Origin: Planctomycetota bacterium
GTDB taxonomy: Bacteria; Planctomycetota; Phycisphaerae; Sedimentisphaerales; Anaerobacaceae
Direction: 5' to 3'
Length of the DNA: 5,612 bases
Assembly: GCA_020344865.1 (NCBI GenBank)
Contig: CP070830.1
Span: forward strand, 435,301 to 440,912
The position numbers and the translations under genes are program-made. The notes under the pieces are model-generated. The model was not told the origin of the DNA and did not search any database. It worked only from the letters and a program-made list of their open reading frames with translations. Shown here in pieces: positions 1 to 5,612 of the stretch (the stretch's first letter is position 1; each line of letters starts with the position of its first letter).

Positions 1-353
1 CAGCTGAAAGGCCGACTACTCAGGAAATCATAAAGGGGACAAGTGTTCAGGTTATGGATTTTGCGGGCTTGACAAGTCTTCCTGAGCTGACTGCCTTGTT
101 TAAGACAGCGAGAATTGTGGTCAGTAATGATACCGGTCCCGGGCACATAGCGGCGGCCTTAGGGGTGCCTTTGGTCATGATTTTTGGACCTTCCAATCCG
201 ATACGGCTTTTCCCGTATAAAAGACCCGAGACTCTCGCGGCGGTTGACCCATTCGGCAGGGGCTTAAAATTACAGAGTAGTGACCCTGCTCACGCAATCG
301 AAGCTATTGGTGTTGATACGGTTTATGCAAAGGTGTGTGAACAGACAGCTTGA
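1..353 (+). CDS. Glycosyltransferase family 9 (heptosyltransferase-like) protein, C-terminal part
   Basis: The reading frame is open from base 3 and ends at TGA 351-353, giving 116 residues; the start lies outside the window. Visible residues 41-66 carry the family 9 signature: S-N-D-T-G-P-G-H followed by IAAALGVPLVMIFGPSNP, then a proline-aromatic stretch (LFPY). In GT9 enzymes such as WaaC, WaaF and WaaQ, the D-T-G-P-x-H segment lies in the C-terminal Rossmann-like domain that binds the nucleotide sugar. Known members transfer heptose from ADP-heptose to the lipopolysaccharide core at the cytoplasmic face of the inner membrane. The exact acceptor here cannot be told from this fragment. An internal ATG at base 54 is not the start, because family homology (the 'DFAGLTSLPEL' strand-helix) continues around it and the frame stays open upstream. 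The gene converges on ileS with 20 bp between stops and no visible terminator between them. Family assignment is firm; substrate is inference. Confidence 0.9.
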   Translation, partial: AERPTTQEIIKGTSVQVMDFAGLTSLPELTALFKTARIVVSNDTGPGHIAAALGVPLVMIFGPSNPIRLFPYKRPETLAAVDPFGRGLKLQSSDPAHAIEAIGVDTVYAKVCEQTA

Positions 354-373
354 TACGTCTTATGGTGTTTACC

Positions 374-3247
374 CTATGCGCCGCCGATAACCTCAACACA
401 CCGCTTGCATAAATCCGGATGTTCGCCGTTGGCCCCGACACTCGGCCAATAATTCCAGCATCGCTGGCATTTCCTATGGCTGCTTTTTTCGGCTGTAACT
501 GTCGTTTGCTCGGGGCCTTTGTCGAATTTTACCTCACTGACTATGCACAAGGTCGCAAATTGCTCGAGTCCGAACTCGTTTATGATTACAGCCATTTCTT
601 CATCTCCGCAGCGGATAGTCACGCTTGCCTCTTGGTTACTTGCAATTTTCTTCTGCTGTCTTAGACCTTCCAAAACCCGCAAAACCTCATCACGCAGAGC
701 CATTATCTTGTTCCATTTAGGCTCCTGACTTTGCTGGTCAATCGACTCATCGACCTTTGGCATCTCAGTAAGGTGTACGCTTTCAACTTGCTGCGACTTG
801 CACTTAACGGCCGACCAGGCCTCTTGGGCTGTGTGCGCCAGAACCGGTGCAAGCATTCGGACCAGGCAGTCCAATATCCTGTACATTGCTGTTTGTCCGC
901 TTCTCCGAGATGAGCTATCTGTTGGGTCGCAATACATCCTGTCTTTGAGCACATCCATATAGATACTGCTCATCTCGACCGTACAGAAGTTATAAATCAG
1001 TGAAAAAACTCTATGAAAGATAAAGTTCTCATAAGCTTGTGTTACGTTCGCAATCAGCTTTTGTAACTGCTGCATTGCCCATTTATCAATCTCGAACATG
1101 TCCTCGTAGGCCATCGCATGCTCATTCGGATCAAAATCATCGATGTTGCCCAGTAGATATCTGAGCGTGTTTCTGATTTTTCTGTAGGCATCCTGCGTCC
1201 GTCCTATTAATTCGTCATTGCATCGTATATCTTCCTGATAATTTACACTCGCCACCCACAGCCGTAAAATATCCGAACCGTATTTTGCCACCTCTTCCTG
1301 AGCGCTGACGTAGTTGCCCAGCGATTTCGACTGCTTCATTCCCTTCTCATCAACGGTGAAGCCATGGGTTAGAACGGCTTTGAAGGGTTCTTTTCCGGTT
1401 ACTCCCAGTGCCGGCAGAAGTGACAGTTGAAACCACCCGCGGTGCTGGTCTGAGCCTTCCAAATACAAATCGACGGGCACAGGCCAGTCCGCTTCTTTCA
1501 CACACACACAGTACCAGCTGCAGCCTGCCTCAAACCACACATCAAAGATGTTCTCTTCTTTTTCCAGGTCGCCAAAATCAAATCTTTCCGGCAGTGCAAA
1601 ATCCTCACCCAAAATCTGCCGGGGTGAATCGGCAAACCAGCTGTCCGAGCCTTTCCTAGCGATATGCCTGGATACGGCTAATACGGACTCTTTCGTAAGC
1701 AGGGCTTCGCCTTCCGAATTTACAAACACCGGCAGTGGCAGCCCCCAACTCCTCTGTCTGCTTATGCACCAGTCGGGCCTGAGTGCCAGCATCCCCTCAA
1801 TCCTCTTTTGGCCCCACGCAGGAATCCATTTTACATTTCTGACCCGTTCCAGCGACAGGTCGCGCAGGCTTTTTCCCACACTCGGCAACTCCTTGTCAAC
1901 ACCAATAAACCATTGCTCCGTAGCCCTGAATATGACCGGCATTTTGCTGCGCCAGCAGTGAGGATAGCTGTGCACAACCTCATCCTGAGCAAAGAGCAGC
2001 CCCTTTTGCTGTAAATCCTTATTTACGACAGCATCGACCTCCAGAACGTTTTTACCCCTCAGCCAATCCGGCACGGTATTGTCATAACAACCATTATCCA
2101 GCACAGGTGAATAGACTTCCAGGTCATATTGCATCCCCGATACGAAGTCTTCAAGGCCGTGTCCCGGCGCAATATGAACAAGTCCGGTGCCGTCCTCAGT
2201 GGTGACGTATTCGGCGCAGATTACCATATATGCATCTTTTTCCGTTGGATTGTTCTCAACAAATGGATGCTGATACCGAAGCCCTTCAAGCTCTTTGCCT
2301 TTGACTTTATTTTTGCTTACGGTATATTGTCCTTGCTCTAAGCCGCCCGCGGCAACCGCCGCCTCGACCCGCTCGGTCACCAATATTGAGACAAACTTGC
2401 TGCCGTTCTTTTCGTACCTTATCGCCGTATAATCGAGATGTGGATGCACCGCCACTGCCAGATTAGCCGCAAGCGTCCAGGGCGTGGTCGTCCATATCAT
2501 AAGGCAAATCTTTGCGTCCTCGGCCTCGCTTTGCTCGACAAAACCGAGTTCCACCAGTCGCCCGGTGCTCTCTTTGGCAATGGGAAAGTTAACGAATATG
2601 CTCGGTGATGAAATATCCTTATATTCCAGTTCCGCCTCGGCCAGGGCCGTCTCACATCCAACCGACCAGTGAATCGGCTTTAACTGCTTATAAACCAGTC
2701 CTTTGTCCACCAGCTCGGCAAATACCTCTAAAATCCCCCCTTCATATTGTGGCTTGAAAGTAAGATAGGGCTTCTCAAAATCGCCAAATATCCCCAGTTC
2801 TTGAAACTGCCTGCTTTGCACCTTGACGTATTTGCTCGCGTATTTCTTGCACTCCTTGCGGATATCGAGCTTGTCTCTGTCCCGCATCTTATCACCGAGT
2901 TCTCCAACGACCTTCGATTCAATCGGCAGGCCGTGACAGTCCCAGCCGGGCACATACGGCACATCAAAGCCCGTCATGGTCTTGTACTTAACGACAAAAT
3001 CCTTAAGGACCTTGTTTATGACGGTTCCCATGTGGATATCGCCGTTGGCATAAGGCGGCCCATCGTGAAGTATATATAAGGGAGCACCCTTGCGTGCCTT
3101 CCTTATCTTGCCGTAGATATCCATCTTCCCCCATTCCTTGCGCAGCTGCGGCTCGCGCTGCACGAGGTTGGCCTTCATCGAAAAGCTGGTCTTCGGCAGA
3201 TTCAACGTATCGCGGTAACCCTTACTTTTCTTGTCCTTATCCGACAT
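374..3247 (-). CDS. ileS: Isoleucine--tRNA ligase (IleS)
   Basis: Cytoplasmic class I aminoacyl-tRNA synthetase that charges tRNA-Ile with isoleucine using ATP and edits mischarged valine. It is 957 aa, close to the roughly 940 aa of E. coli IleS. Landmarks in order: PPYANGDIHMG with the HIGH-type motif at residues 72-75 (HMGT), GWDCHGLPIE at 101-110, the CP1 editing domain at about 200-400 with WTTTPWTLA at 252-260 and HIAPGHGLEDF at 358-368, WCISRQRSWG at 493-502, DVWFEAGCSW at 569-578, EGSDQHRGWFQ at 597-607, and the KMSKS loop at 638-642 in the form KQSKS. An anticodon-binding helical domain follows at about 720-870, then a C-terminal zinc ribbon with C927, C930, C947 and C950. The frame also has a TTG one codon upstream (3250), but ATG 3247 fits the Shine-Dalgarno spacing better. 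It probably shares a transcript with the methyltransferase gene 82 bp upstream, under the attenuator at 4121-4244. Confidence 0.98.
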   Translation of the reverse strand: MSDKDKKSKGYRDTLNLPKTSFSMKANLVQREPQLRKEWGKMDIYGKIRKARKGAPLYILHDGPPYANGDIHMGTVINKVLKDFVVKYKTMTGFDVPYVPGWDCHGLPIESKVVGELGDKMRDRDKLDIRKECKKYASKYVKVQSRQFQELGIFGDFEKPYLTFKPQYEGGILEVFAELVDKGLVYKQLKPIHWSVGCETALAEAELEYKDISSPSIFVNFPIAKESTGRLVELGFVEQSEAEDAKICLMIWTTTPWTLAANLAVAVHPHLDYTAIRYEKNGSKFVSILVTERVEAAVAAGGLEQGQYTVSKNKVKGKELEGLRYQHPFVENNPTEKDAYMVICAEYVTTEDGTGLVHIAPGHGLEDFVSGMQYDLEVYSPVLDNGCYDNTVPDWLRGKNVLEVDAVVNKDLQQKGLLFAQDEVVHSYPHCWRSKMPVIFRATEQWFIGVDKELPSVGKSLRDLSLERVRNVKWIPAWGQKRIEGMLALRPDWCISRQRSWGLPLPVFVNSEGEALLTKESVLAVSRHIARKGSDSWFADSPRQILGEDFALPERFDFGDLEKEENIFDVWFEAGCSWYCVCVKEADWPVPVDLYLEGSDQHRGWFQLSLLPALGVTGKEPFKAVLTHGFTVDEKGMKQSKSLGNYVSAQEEVAKYGSDILRLWVASVNYQEDIRCNDELIGRTQDAYRKIRNTLRYLLGNIDDFDPNEHAMAYEDMFEIDKWAMQQLQKLIANVTQAYENFIFHRVFSLIYNFCTVEMSSIYMDVLKDRMYCDPTDSSSRRSGQTAMYRILDCLVRMLAPVLAHTAQEAWSAVKCKSQQVESVHLTEMPKVDESIDQQSQEPKWNKIMALRDEVLRVLEGLRQQKKIASNQEASVTIRCGDEEMAVIINEFGLEQFATLCIVSEVKFDKGPEQTTVTAEKSSHRKCQRCWNYWPSVGANGEHPDLCKRCVEVIGGA

Positions 3248-3255
3248 CAAACAAA

Positions 3256-3261
3256 TCCTTA
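3256..3261 (-). promoter_or_regulatory. Ribosome binding site of ileS
   Basis: The minus strand reads TAAGGA here. Counting from the end of AAGGA, 8 nt separate it from ATG 3247 and only 5 nt from the alternative TTG at 3250. The spacing and the stronger codon both favour ATG 3247 as the start. Confidence 0.7.
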
Positions 3262-3329
3262 GACAATATTAAACTCGTCATCCTAAAATACAACAGCGGT
3301 CCTTGTCAAGCATACTGCCCTTCTTTGAT

Positions 3330-4085
3330 TTACTTATGTGCAACCACAACCAATCTTTTTGCATTCTGGTCGTACGGCGAGCCGTCTAAACCGCCGTAAG
3401 TGTCTACTCGGCTGAATCCACAACTGCCCATCAGCTCACAAAGCTCAACCGCAGAATAGAGCCTCGGATAAAATTTGCGTTCGTATCTTTTCCCGTCTTT
3501 AATCAAAATCCAGCGGCTTTCTATAAAACGCCAGTTTTCGCCGACTTTGCGTTCTTCCAGAAGGATAATGCCTTCTTCCTCTCTCCAGTCCCGTTCCTGA
3601 AAAATTCGCGCCAGCACTTCTTTGCCCATTAGTTCCATGATTAGTTTGCCGTTGCTTTTAAGCGACTTATATATATTTCCCAGCGTTTTTATTTCGTTGG
3701 TCCGCTCCTCGAAATATCCAAATGATGTGTACAAATTGAGCACGGCATCGAAAGAGTCCGGCTGACAAAAGTCCCTTATATCCTTATGTATAAACTGAAT
3801 TTCCAGGCCTTCAGCATTCGCCTTTTTCTTCGCTTCTTGAAGGTAGCCCATAGTCCTGTCCACGCCCGTGACCTTGAATCCTCTGCGGGCCAGTTCCAGA
3901 CTGTGCCTGCCTACACCGCAGCACAAATCGCAAATAATTGAGTCCTGTTGCAAATTCAATAAGTTCATAATCTGCTCCACCTCCTGCGACGCTGCCAGAA
4001 TCACCTTGTTGCTGAATATCACAGGACCGAACGTTTCCCAGAAACTGTCCTGTTCGTGCCATGGCTTTTCTTCCTTTTTTCGCAT
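3330..4085 (-). CDS. Class I SAM-dependent methyltransferase
   Basis: A 251-aa soluble protein with the Rossmann-like methyltransferase fold. Motif I is at residues 51-61, ICDLCCGVGRH, in place of the common DLGCGTGRH. The strand GFKVTGVDRT ends in acidic D76, expected to bind the ribose of SAM. HKDIRDF (100-106) marks the adenine-side acidic loop, and FDAVLNLYTSFGYFE (112-126) is the post-motif IV strand typical of small Methyltransf_25/11-type enzymes. The C-terminal strand is NAKRLVVVAH. There is no signal peptide or membrane segment. The substrate is not recognisable; small-molecule and RNA or protein targets are all possible. ATG 4085 was chosen over a TTG at 4100 because the ribosome binding site (AAAGG) lies between them. 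It is the first gene of a probable operon with ileS, 35 bp after an intrinsic terminator that ends an Ile-rich leader, so its expression may follow Ile-tRNA charging. Family is firm, function unknown. Confidence 0.92.
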   Translation of the reverse strand: MRKKEEKPWHEQDSFWETFGPVIFSNKVILAASQEVEQIMNLLNLQQDSIICDLCCGVGRHSLELARRGFKVTGVDRTMGYLQEAKKKANAEGLEIQFIHKDIRDFCQPDSFDAVLNLYTSFGYFEERTNEIKTLGNIYKSLKSNGKLIMELMGKEVLARIFQERDWREEEGIILLEERKVGENWRFIESRWILIKDGKRYERKFYPRLYSAVELCELMGSCGFSRVDTYGGLDGSPYDQNAKRLVVVAHK

Positions 4086-4092
4086 ATTGGAA

Positions 4093-4097
4093 CCTTT
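4093..4097 (-). promoter_or_regulatory. Ribosome binding site of the methyltransferase gene
   Basis: The minus strand reads AAAGG, with 7 nt before ATG 4085. It would fall inside the coding region if translation began at the TTG at 4100, so it decides the start in favour of ATG 4085. Confidence 0.65.
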
Positions 4098-4120
4098 CAA
4101 ATAAAGCCCGAGTAATCCAT

Positions 4121-4158
4121 AAAAAAAGCCTTCCAGAGTTAGCTGCTCTGGAAGGCTT
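4121..4158 (-). terminator. Intrinsic terminator of the leader transcript (attenuator)
   Basis: On the minus strand AAGCCTTCCAGAG (4158-4146) and CTCTGGAAGGCTT (4138-4126) form a perfect 13-bp stem around a 7-nt loop (CAGCTAA, 4145-4139), ending in a run of seven T (4127-4121). On the plus strand no T run follows the hairpin, so it acts on minus-strand transcription. No conventional gene lies upstream on that strand within the window. It sits 35 bp before the methyltransferase ATG, after the Ile-rich leader ORF. This position suits a conditional terminator (attenuator) better than a gene-end terminator. The hairpin is directly seen; conditional action is inferred. Confidence 0.88.
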
Positions 4159-4192
4159 CTGATAGACGAAATATACCTTTCTCAGGGCAGCT
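4141..4192 (-). promoter_or_regulatory. Putative antiterminator, alternative to the leader terminator
   Basis: On the minus strand AGCTGC (4192-4187) is the exact complement of GCAGCT (4146-4141, last base of the terminator 5' arm plus the loop). The helix continues past a C/A mismatch with CTG (4185-4183) against CAG (4150-4148). After a small internal loop, AAGG (4179-4176) pairs with CCTT (4155-4152). That makes 13 pairs with a 20-nt apical loop, and it uses up most of the terminator 5' arm, so the two folds exclude each other. The upstream strand covers the last two codons and the TGA of the leader ORF, where a terminating ribosome would mask it. The pairing is read by hand without an energy calculation; it is weaker than the terminator stem. 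Confidence 0.55.
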
Positions 4193-4244
4193 TGAGCTTG
4201 TCCGCAATAATCATGATAAGCACATTGTTTATGATAATATTCAT
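4182..4244 (-). CDS. Isoleucine-rich leader peptide of the methyltransferase-ileS operon
   Basis: A 20-codon ORF from ATG 4244 to TGA 4182-4184 encodes MNIIINNVLIMIIADKLKLP. Isoleucine fills positions 3, 4, 5, 10, 12 and 13, using ATT, ATC and ATA codons; Val8, Leu9, Leu17 and Leu19 add more branched-chain residues. It lies between a promoter-like sequence and a strong intrinsic terminator, in the same direction as ileS. It looks like an attenuation leader peptide whose product matters less than its translation rate. No clear Shine-Dalgarno precedes the ATG, which is a weakness; an in-frame TTG at 4253 could add three residues (M-N-I). The last Ile codon (4208-4206) lies about 14 nt before the antiterminator strand at 4192, so a ribosome stalled there should just leave that strand free. 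The ORF is seen; its role is inferred. Confidence 0.6.
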   Translation of the reverse strand: MNIIINNVLIMIIADKLKLP

Positions 4245-4286
4245 AATATTCAAACCGAGAAAATATAGTTAAATAGTCATTGAAAG

Positions 4287-4315
4287 TATTTACTATAGTA
4301 GTCGGCCAATGTCAA
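4287..4315 (-). promoter_or_regulatory. Promoter of the leader-methyltransferase-ileS transcript
   Basis: The minus strand carries a perfect TTGACA (-35, 4315-4310), a 17-bp spacer and TAAATA (-10, 4292-4287, 3 of 6 matches to consensus). The -10 is weak; a better-looking TATAGT sits only 12 bp from the -35 box. AT-rich sequence at 4321-4341 just upstream could serve as an UP element. Transcription would start near 4280, about 36 nt before the leader ATG, giving a leader of nearly 200 nt before the methyltransferase start. Confidence 0.45.
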
Positions 4316-4484
4316 GCCTCAATTTAAAAAAATGTGTAAATCGGTCAATTTCTGCCCTATCAGGGCCGCGGTTGCCTTGTTCGGTACCCCACCGCACCTA
4401 TTACTACTATGATAAAGACCTAATCTGCCTCACTTCTTCTGAATTTCCAACAGCTAACCACTGATTAACCGGGCTACAAAAGCT
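4316..4484. other. Central part of the divergent intergenic region, no gene seen
   Basis: No ORF with a plausible start and no RNA gene could be read on either strand. It begins with the AT-rich tract upstream of the minus-strand promoter. A short hairpin (GCCCT, loop ATC, AGGGC, 4354-4366) is followed by a GC-rich patch with weakly paired segments (GCGGT at 4368-4372 with ACCGC at 4391-4395). Neither hairpin has a T run, so they do not look like terminators. The area probably only separates two divergent promoters. Confidence 0.5.
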
Positions 4485-4513
4485 TTTACACCAGGCCTGA
4501 AAAAACCTATACT
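4485..4513 (+). promoter_or_regulatory. Sigma-70-like promoter of the MFS/spermidine-synthase-like gene
   Basis: TTTACA (4485-4490) and TATACT (4508-4513) each match the consensus at 5 of 6 bases with exactly 17 bp between them. Transcription would begin near 4520, leaving an untranslated leader of about 87 nt before ATG 4607. The spacer contains an 8-bp palindrome, CAGGCCTG (4492-4499). Confidence 0.55.
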
Positions 4514-4523
4514 GTTGTCGGGT

Positions 4524-4535
4524 ATATCGCGATAT
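4524..4535. repeat. Perfect 12-bp palindrome, possible operator
   Basis: ATATCGCGATAT is its own reverse complement. It lies about 4 bp past the predicted transcription start of the downstream gene, a place where a dimeric repressor could block promoter clearance. The palindrome is certain; the operator role is inferred from position only, and no regulator gene is visible here. Confidence 0.4.
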
Positions 4536-4595
4536 CAGTAGACACGAGAACTGCCGTCAGAATTCCGCGTATGTAGGTCTTATCCTTGAGACGGC

Positions 4596-4600
4596 GAGGA
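4596..4600 (+). promoter_or_regulatory. Ribosome binding site of the MFS/spermidine-synthase-like gene
   Basis: GAGGA lies 6 nt before ATG 4607. A second purine-rich match, AGGAG at 4602-4606, abuts the ATG and is too close to serve. An in-frame TAG at 4574-4576 closes the frame upstream, leaving ATG 4607 as the clear start. Confidence 0.7.
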
Positions 4601-4606
4601 CAGGAG

Positions 4607-5612
4607 ATGACTAAGAGAAAGAGAATCTCGCACAGCACCGTGGGCAAACACGCTGTACTACAGACTTCGCCCCGCAGGATAGAGGCGTTGGTCTTGACTT
4701 GTTTCTTTTTGTCCGGCGTTACGGGCCTGACCTACGAGGTCCTGTGGACAAGAATGATAGTTAAGGTCATCGGCGCTGCCCCGTTTGCCGTAAGTATCGT
4801 TCTTACCGTCTTTATGGGCGGCCTGGGCCTGGGCAGCTACATTGCCAGCCGGACCATAGACCGCATCAAACAGCCTTTAAGATTGGTAAGAATATACGGC
4901 ATACTGGAACTTGCCATAGGCGTTTACGGACTGACGGTTCCGTTTCTTCTGTGGGCGTTTACACCGCTTTACGCGATTGTCTACAACCGGCTGTTCAGCC
5001 ACTTTATGCTGTATAACTTTATCACCTTTATTGGCTGTTCCCTTCTGTTATGTATCCCTGTTATCTGTATGGGTGCGACACTGCCTGTTTTATGCCGGTT
5101 TTATGTTACCAGCCTGTCGCATCTGGGCACGCACGCGGGCAGATTATACGGATTAAACACCATTGGAGCGTCTTTAGGTGCCCTTCTGTGCGGATTTTGG
5201 TTTATATACTATCTGGGCATGCCCGGCACGTTGGCCCTGGCGGTTATTATAAATGGCGTTATAGGTATATTGTGCCTGCGGGCCGGCTCTGGCACCCAGT
5301 TAGGTAAGGCAGAAACATCCCCCCAAACAGATGTTGTCGAAACCCCTAAGGTTACGCAATATCCGGGTGTCCTTACGGCTGCCCTTATAATCTTTGCGGT
5401 ATCCGGTTTTTGCGCCATGTCTTATGAGGTTATATGGGCCAAATTGCTGGGTTTGATTGTCGGTCCTACCACATATTCTTTTACCATAGTGCTTGTTACA
5501 TTCATTTTAGGTCTGGCGTTGGGCAGTATGCTATTCGGCTGGCTTGGCGATAAGACCGGCAGGCCCCTATGGCTATTGGTATCGACTCAGATTATAGCTG
5601 CTTTGATTGTAC
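4607..5612 (+). CDS. Fused MFS/spermidine-synthase-like membrane protein, N-terminal part
   Basis: The frame runs open from ATG 4607 to the window edge (335 complete codons plus one base), so the C-terminus is missing. A basic N-terminus (MTKRKRIS) is followed by about nine predicted membrane segments, near residues 26-47, 58-80, 96-118, 138-162, 180-203, 207-224, 254-277, 289-311 and 320 to the edge. Between the sixth and seventh lies a polar linker (225-253). Family-typical segments are SGVTGLTYEVLW (36-47), VFMGGLGLGS (68-77), CMGATLP (154-160) and GRLYGLNTIGASLGAL (178-193). The first signature recurs as SGFCAMSYEVIW (266-277) and VTFILGLALGS (297-307). Proteins of this family usually carry a C-terminal aminopropyltransferase-like, SAM-type domain after the membrane part; that domain is not in the window, so catalytic ability cannot be judged. 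It acts in the cytoplasmic membrane; the substrate is unknown. It is divergent from the methyltransferase-ileS operon. Confidence 0.85.
   Translation, partial: MTKRKRISHSTVGKHAVLQTSPRRIEALVLTCFFLSGVTGLTYEVLWTRMIVKVIGAAPFAVSIVLTVFMGGLGLGSYIASRTIDRIKQPLRLVRIYGILELAIGVYGLTVPFLLWAFTPLYAIVYNRLFSHFMLYNFITFIGCSLLLCIPVICMGATLPVLCRFYVTSLSHLGTHAGRLYGLNTIGASLGALLCGFWFIYYLGMPGTLALAVIINGVIGILCLRAGSGTQLGKAETSPQTDVVETPKVTQYPGVLTAALIIFAVSGFCAMSYEVIWAKLLGLIVGPTTYSFTIVLVTFILGLALGSMLFGWLGDKTGRPLWLLVSTQIIAALIV

Noticed and set aside
1548..1961. Plus-strand open frame of 137 codons, the longest of several opposite ileS.
   Set aside because: It lies wholly antisense to a clear ileS gene, its translation is a low-complexity Ser/Arg/Pro-rich string with no family features, and it has no ribosome binding site of note.
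3266..3309. Possible internal ileS promoters on the minus strand: TTGACA at 3309-3304, and TTGTAT-16-TAATAT (3293-3266).
   Set aside because: The consensus -35 has no -10 at a good distance, and the second pair matches consensus at only 4 of 6 bases in each box. A secondary ileS promoter remains possible but is not supported enough to list.
4098..4100. TTG start for the methyltransferase (256 aa version).
   Set aside because: The only good ribosome binding site lies downstream of this TTG and fits ATG 4085.
4354..4366. Short hairpin GCCCT-ATC-AGGGC as a terminator.
   Set aside because: Only 5 bp with no adjacent T run on either strand; the T7 tract on the minus strand begins more than 20 nt away.
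4366..4376. Minus-strand GGCAACCGCGG resembles the 3' half of a T-box motif, tempting because ileS is a common T-box target.
   Set aside because: Only ACCGCG of the conserved 14 bases matches, it lies over 200 nt from the terminator rather than beside it, and it is upstream of the likely transcription start.
5050..5307. Plus-strand open frame of 85 codons.
   Set aside because: It lies in another frame inside the fused MFS/spermidine-synthase-like gene, whose own frame shows clear family motifs throughout.

Overview
The window looks like chromosomal bacterial DNA. My best guess is a Planctomycetota / Phycisphaerae-type organism. That rests on the general look of the IleS N-terminus and on a large fused MFS/spermidine-synthase-type membrane protein, so lineage confidence is low to moderate. 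I saw no mobile element, CRISPR array, tRNA or rRNA.

Layout from left to right: (1) 1-353, plus strand, is the C-terminal end of a glycosyltransferase family 9 (ADP-heptose:LPS heptosyltransferase-like) gene that enters from the left edge. (2) 374-3247, minus strand, is a complete ileS (isoleucyl-tRNA synthetase, 957 aa), converging on the glycosyltransferase with only 20 bp between the stops. (3) 3330-4085, minus strand, is a class I SAM-dependent methyltransferase of unknown substrate lying 82 bp upstream of ileS in the same direction, so the two probably form one operon. (4) 4086-4606 is a divergent intergenic region. (5) 4607-5612, plus strand, is the N-terminal 335 codons of a polytopic fused MFS/spermidine-synthase-like protein running off the right edge.

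The most interesting part is the intergenic region. Upstream of the methyltransferase-ileS pair, on the same minus strand, a complete transcription-attenuation cassette can be read. It has a TTGACA-type promoter (4287-4315) and a 20-codon leader ORF (4182-4244) with six isoleucine codons. It ends in a perfect 13-bp intrinsic terminator with a T7 tract (4121-4158), 35 bp before the methyltransferase ATG. The last codons and stop of the leader ORF can pair with the 5' arm and loop of the terminator to make a competing antiterminator (4141-4192). The spacing suits ribosome-mediated attenuation. A ribosome stalled on Ile codons would leave the antiterminator strand free, while one that reaches the stop codon would cover it and let the terminator form. 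This would tie ileS, and the methyltransferase, to the level of charged tRNA-Ile. The design parallels pheM-pheST of E. coli rather than the T-box control typical of Firmicutes ileS genes.

On the other strand, a good sigma-70-like promoter (TTTACA-17-TATACT, 4485-4513), followed at once by a perfect 12-bp palindrome (4524-4535), precedes the membrane-protein gene and may be its promoter and operator.
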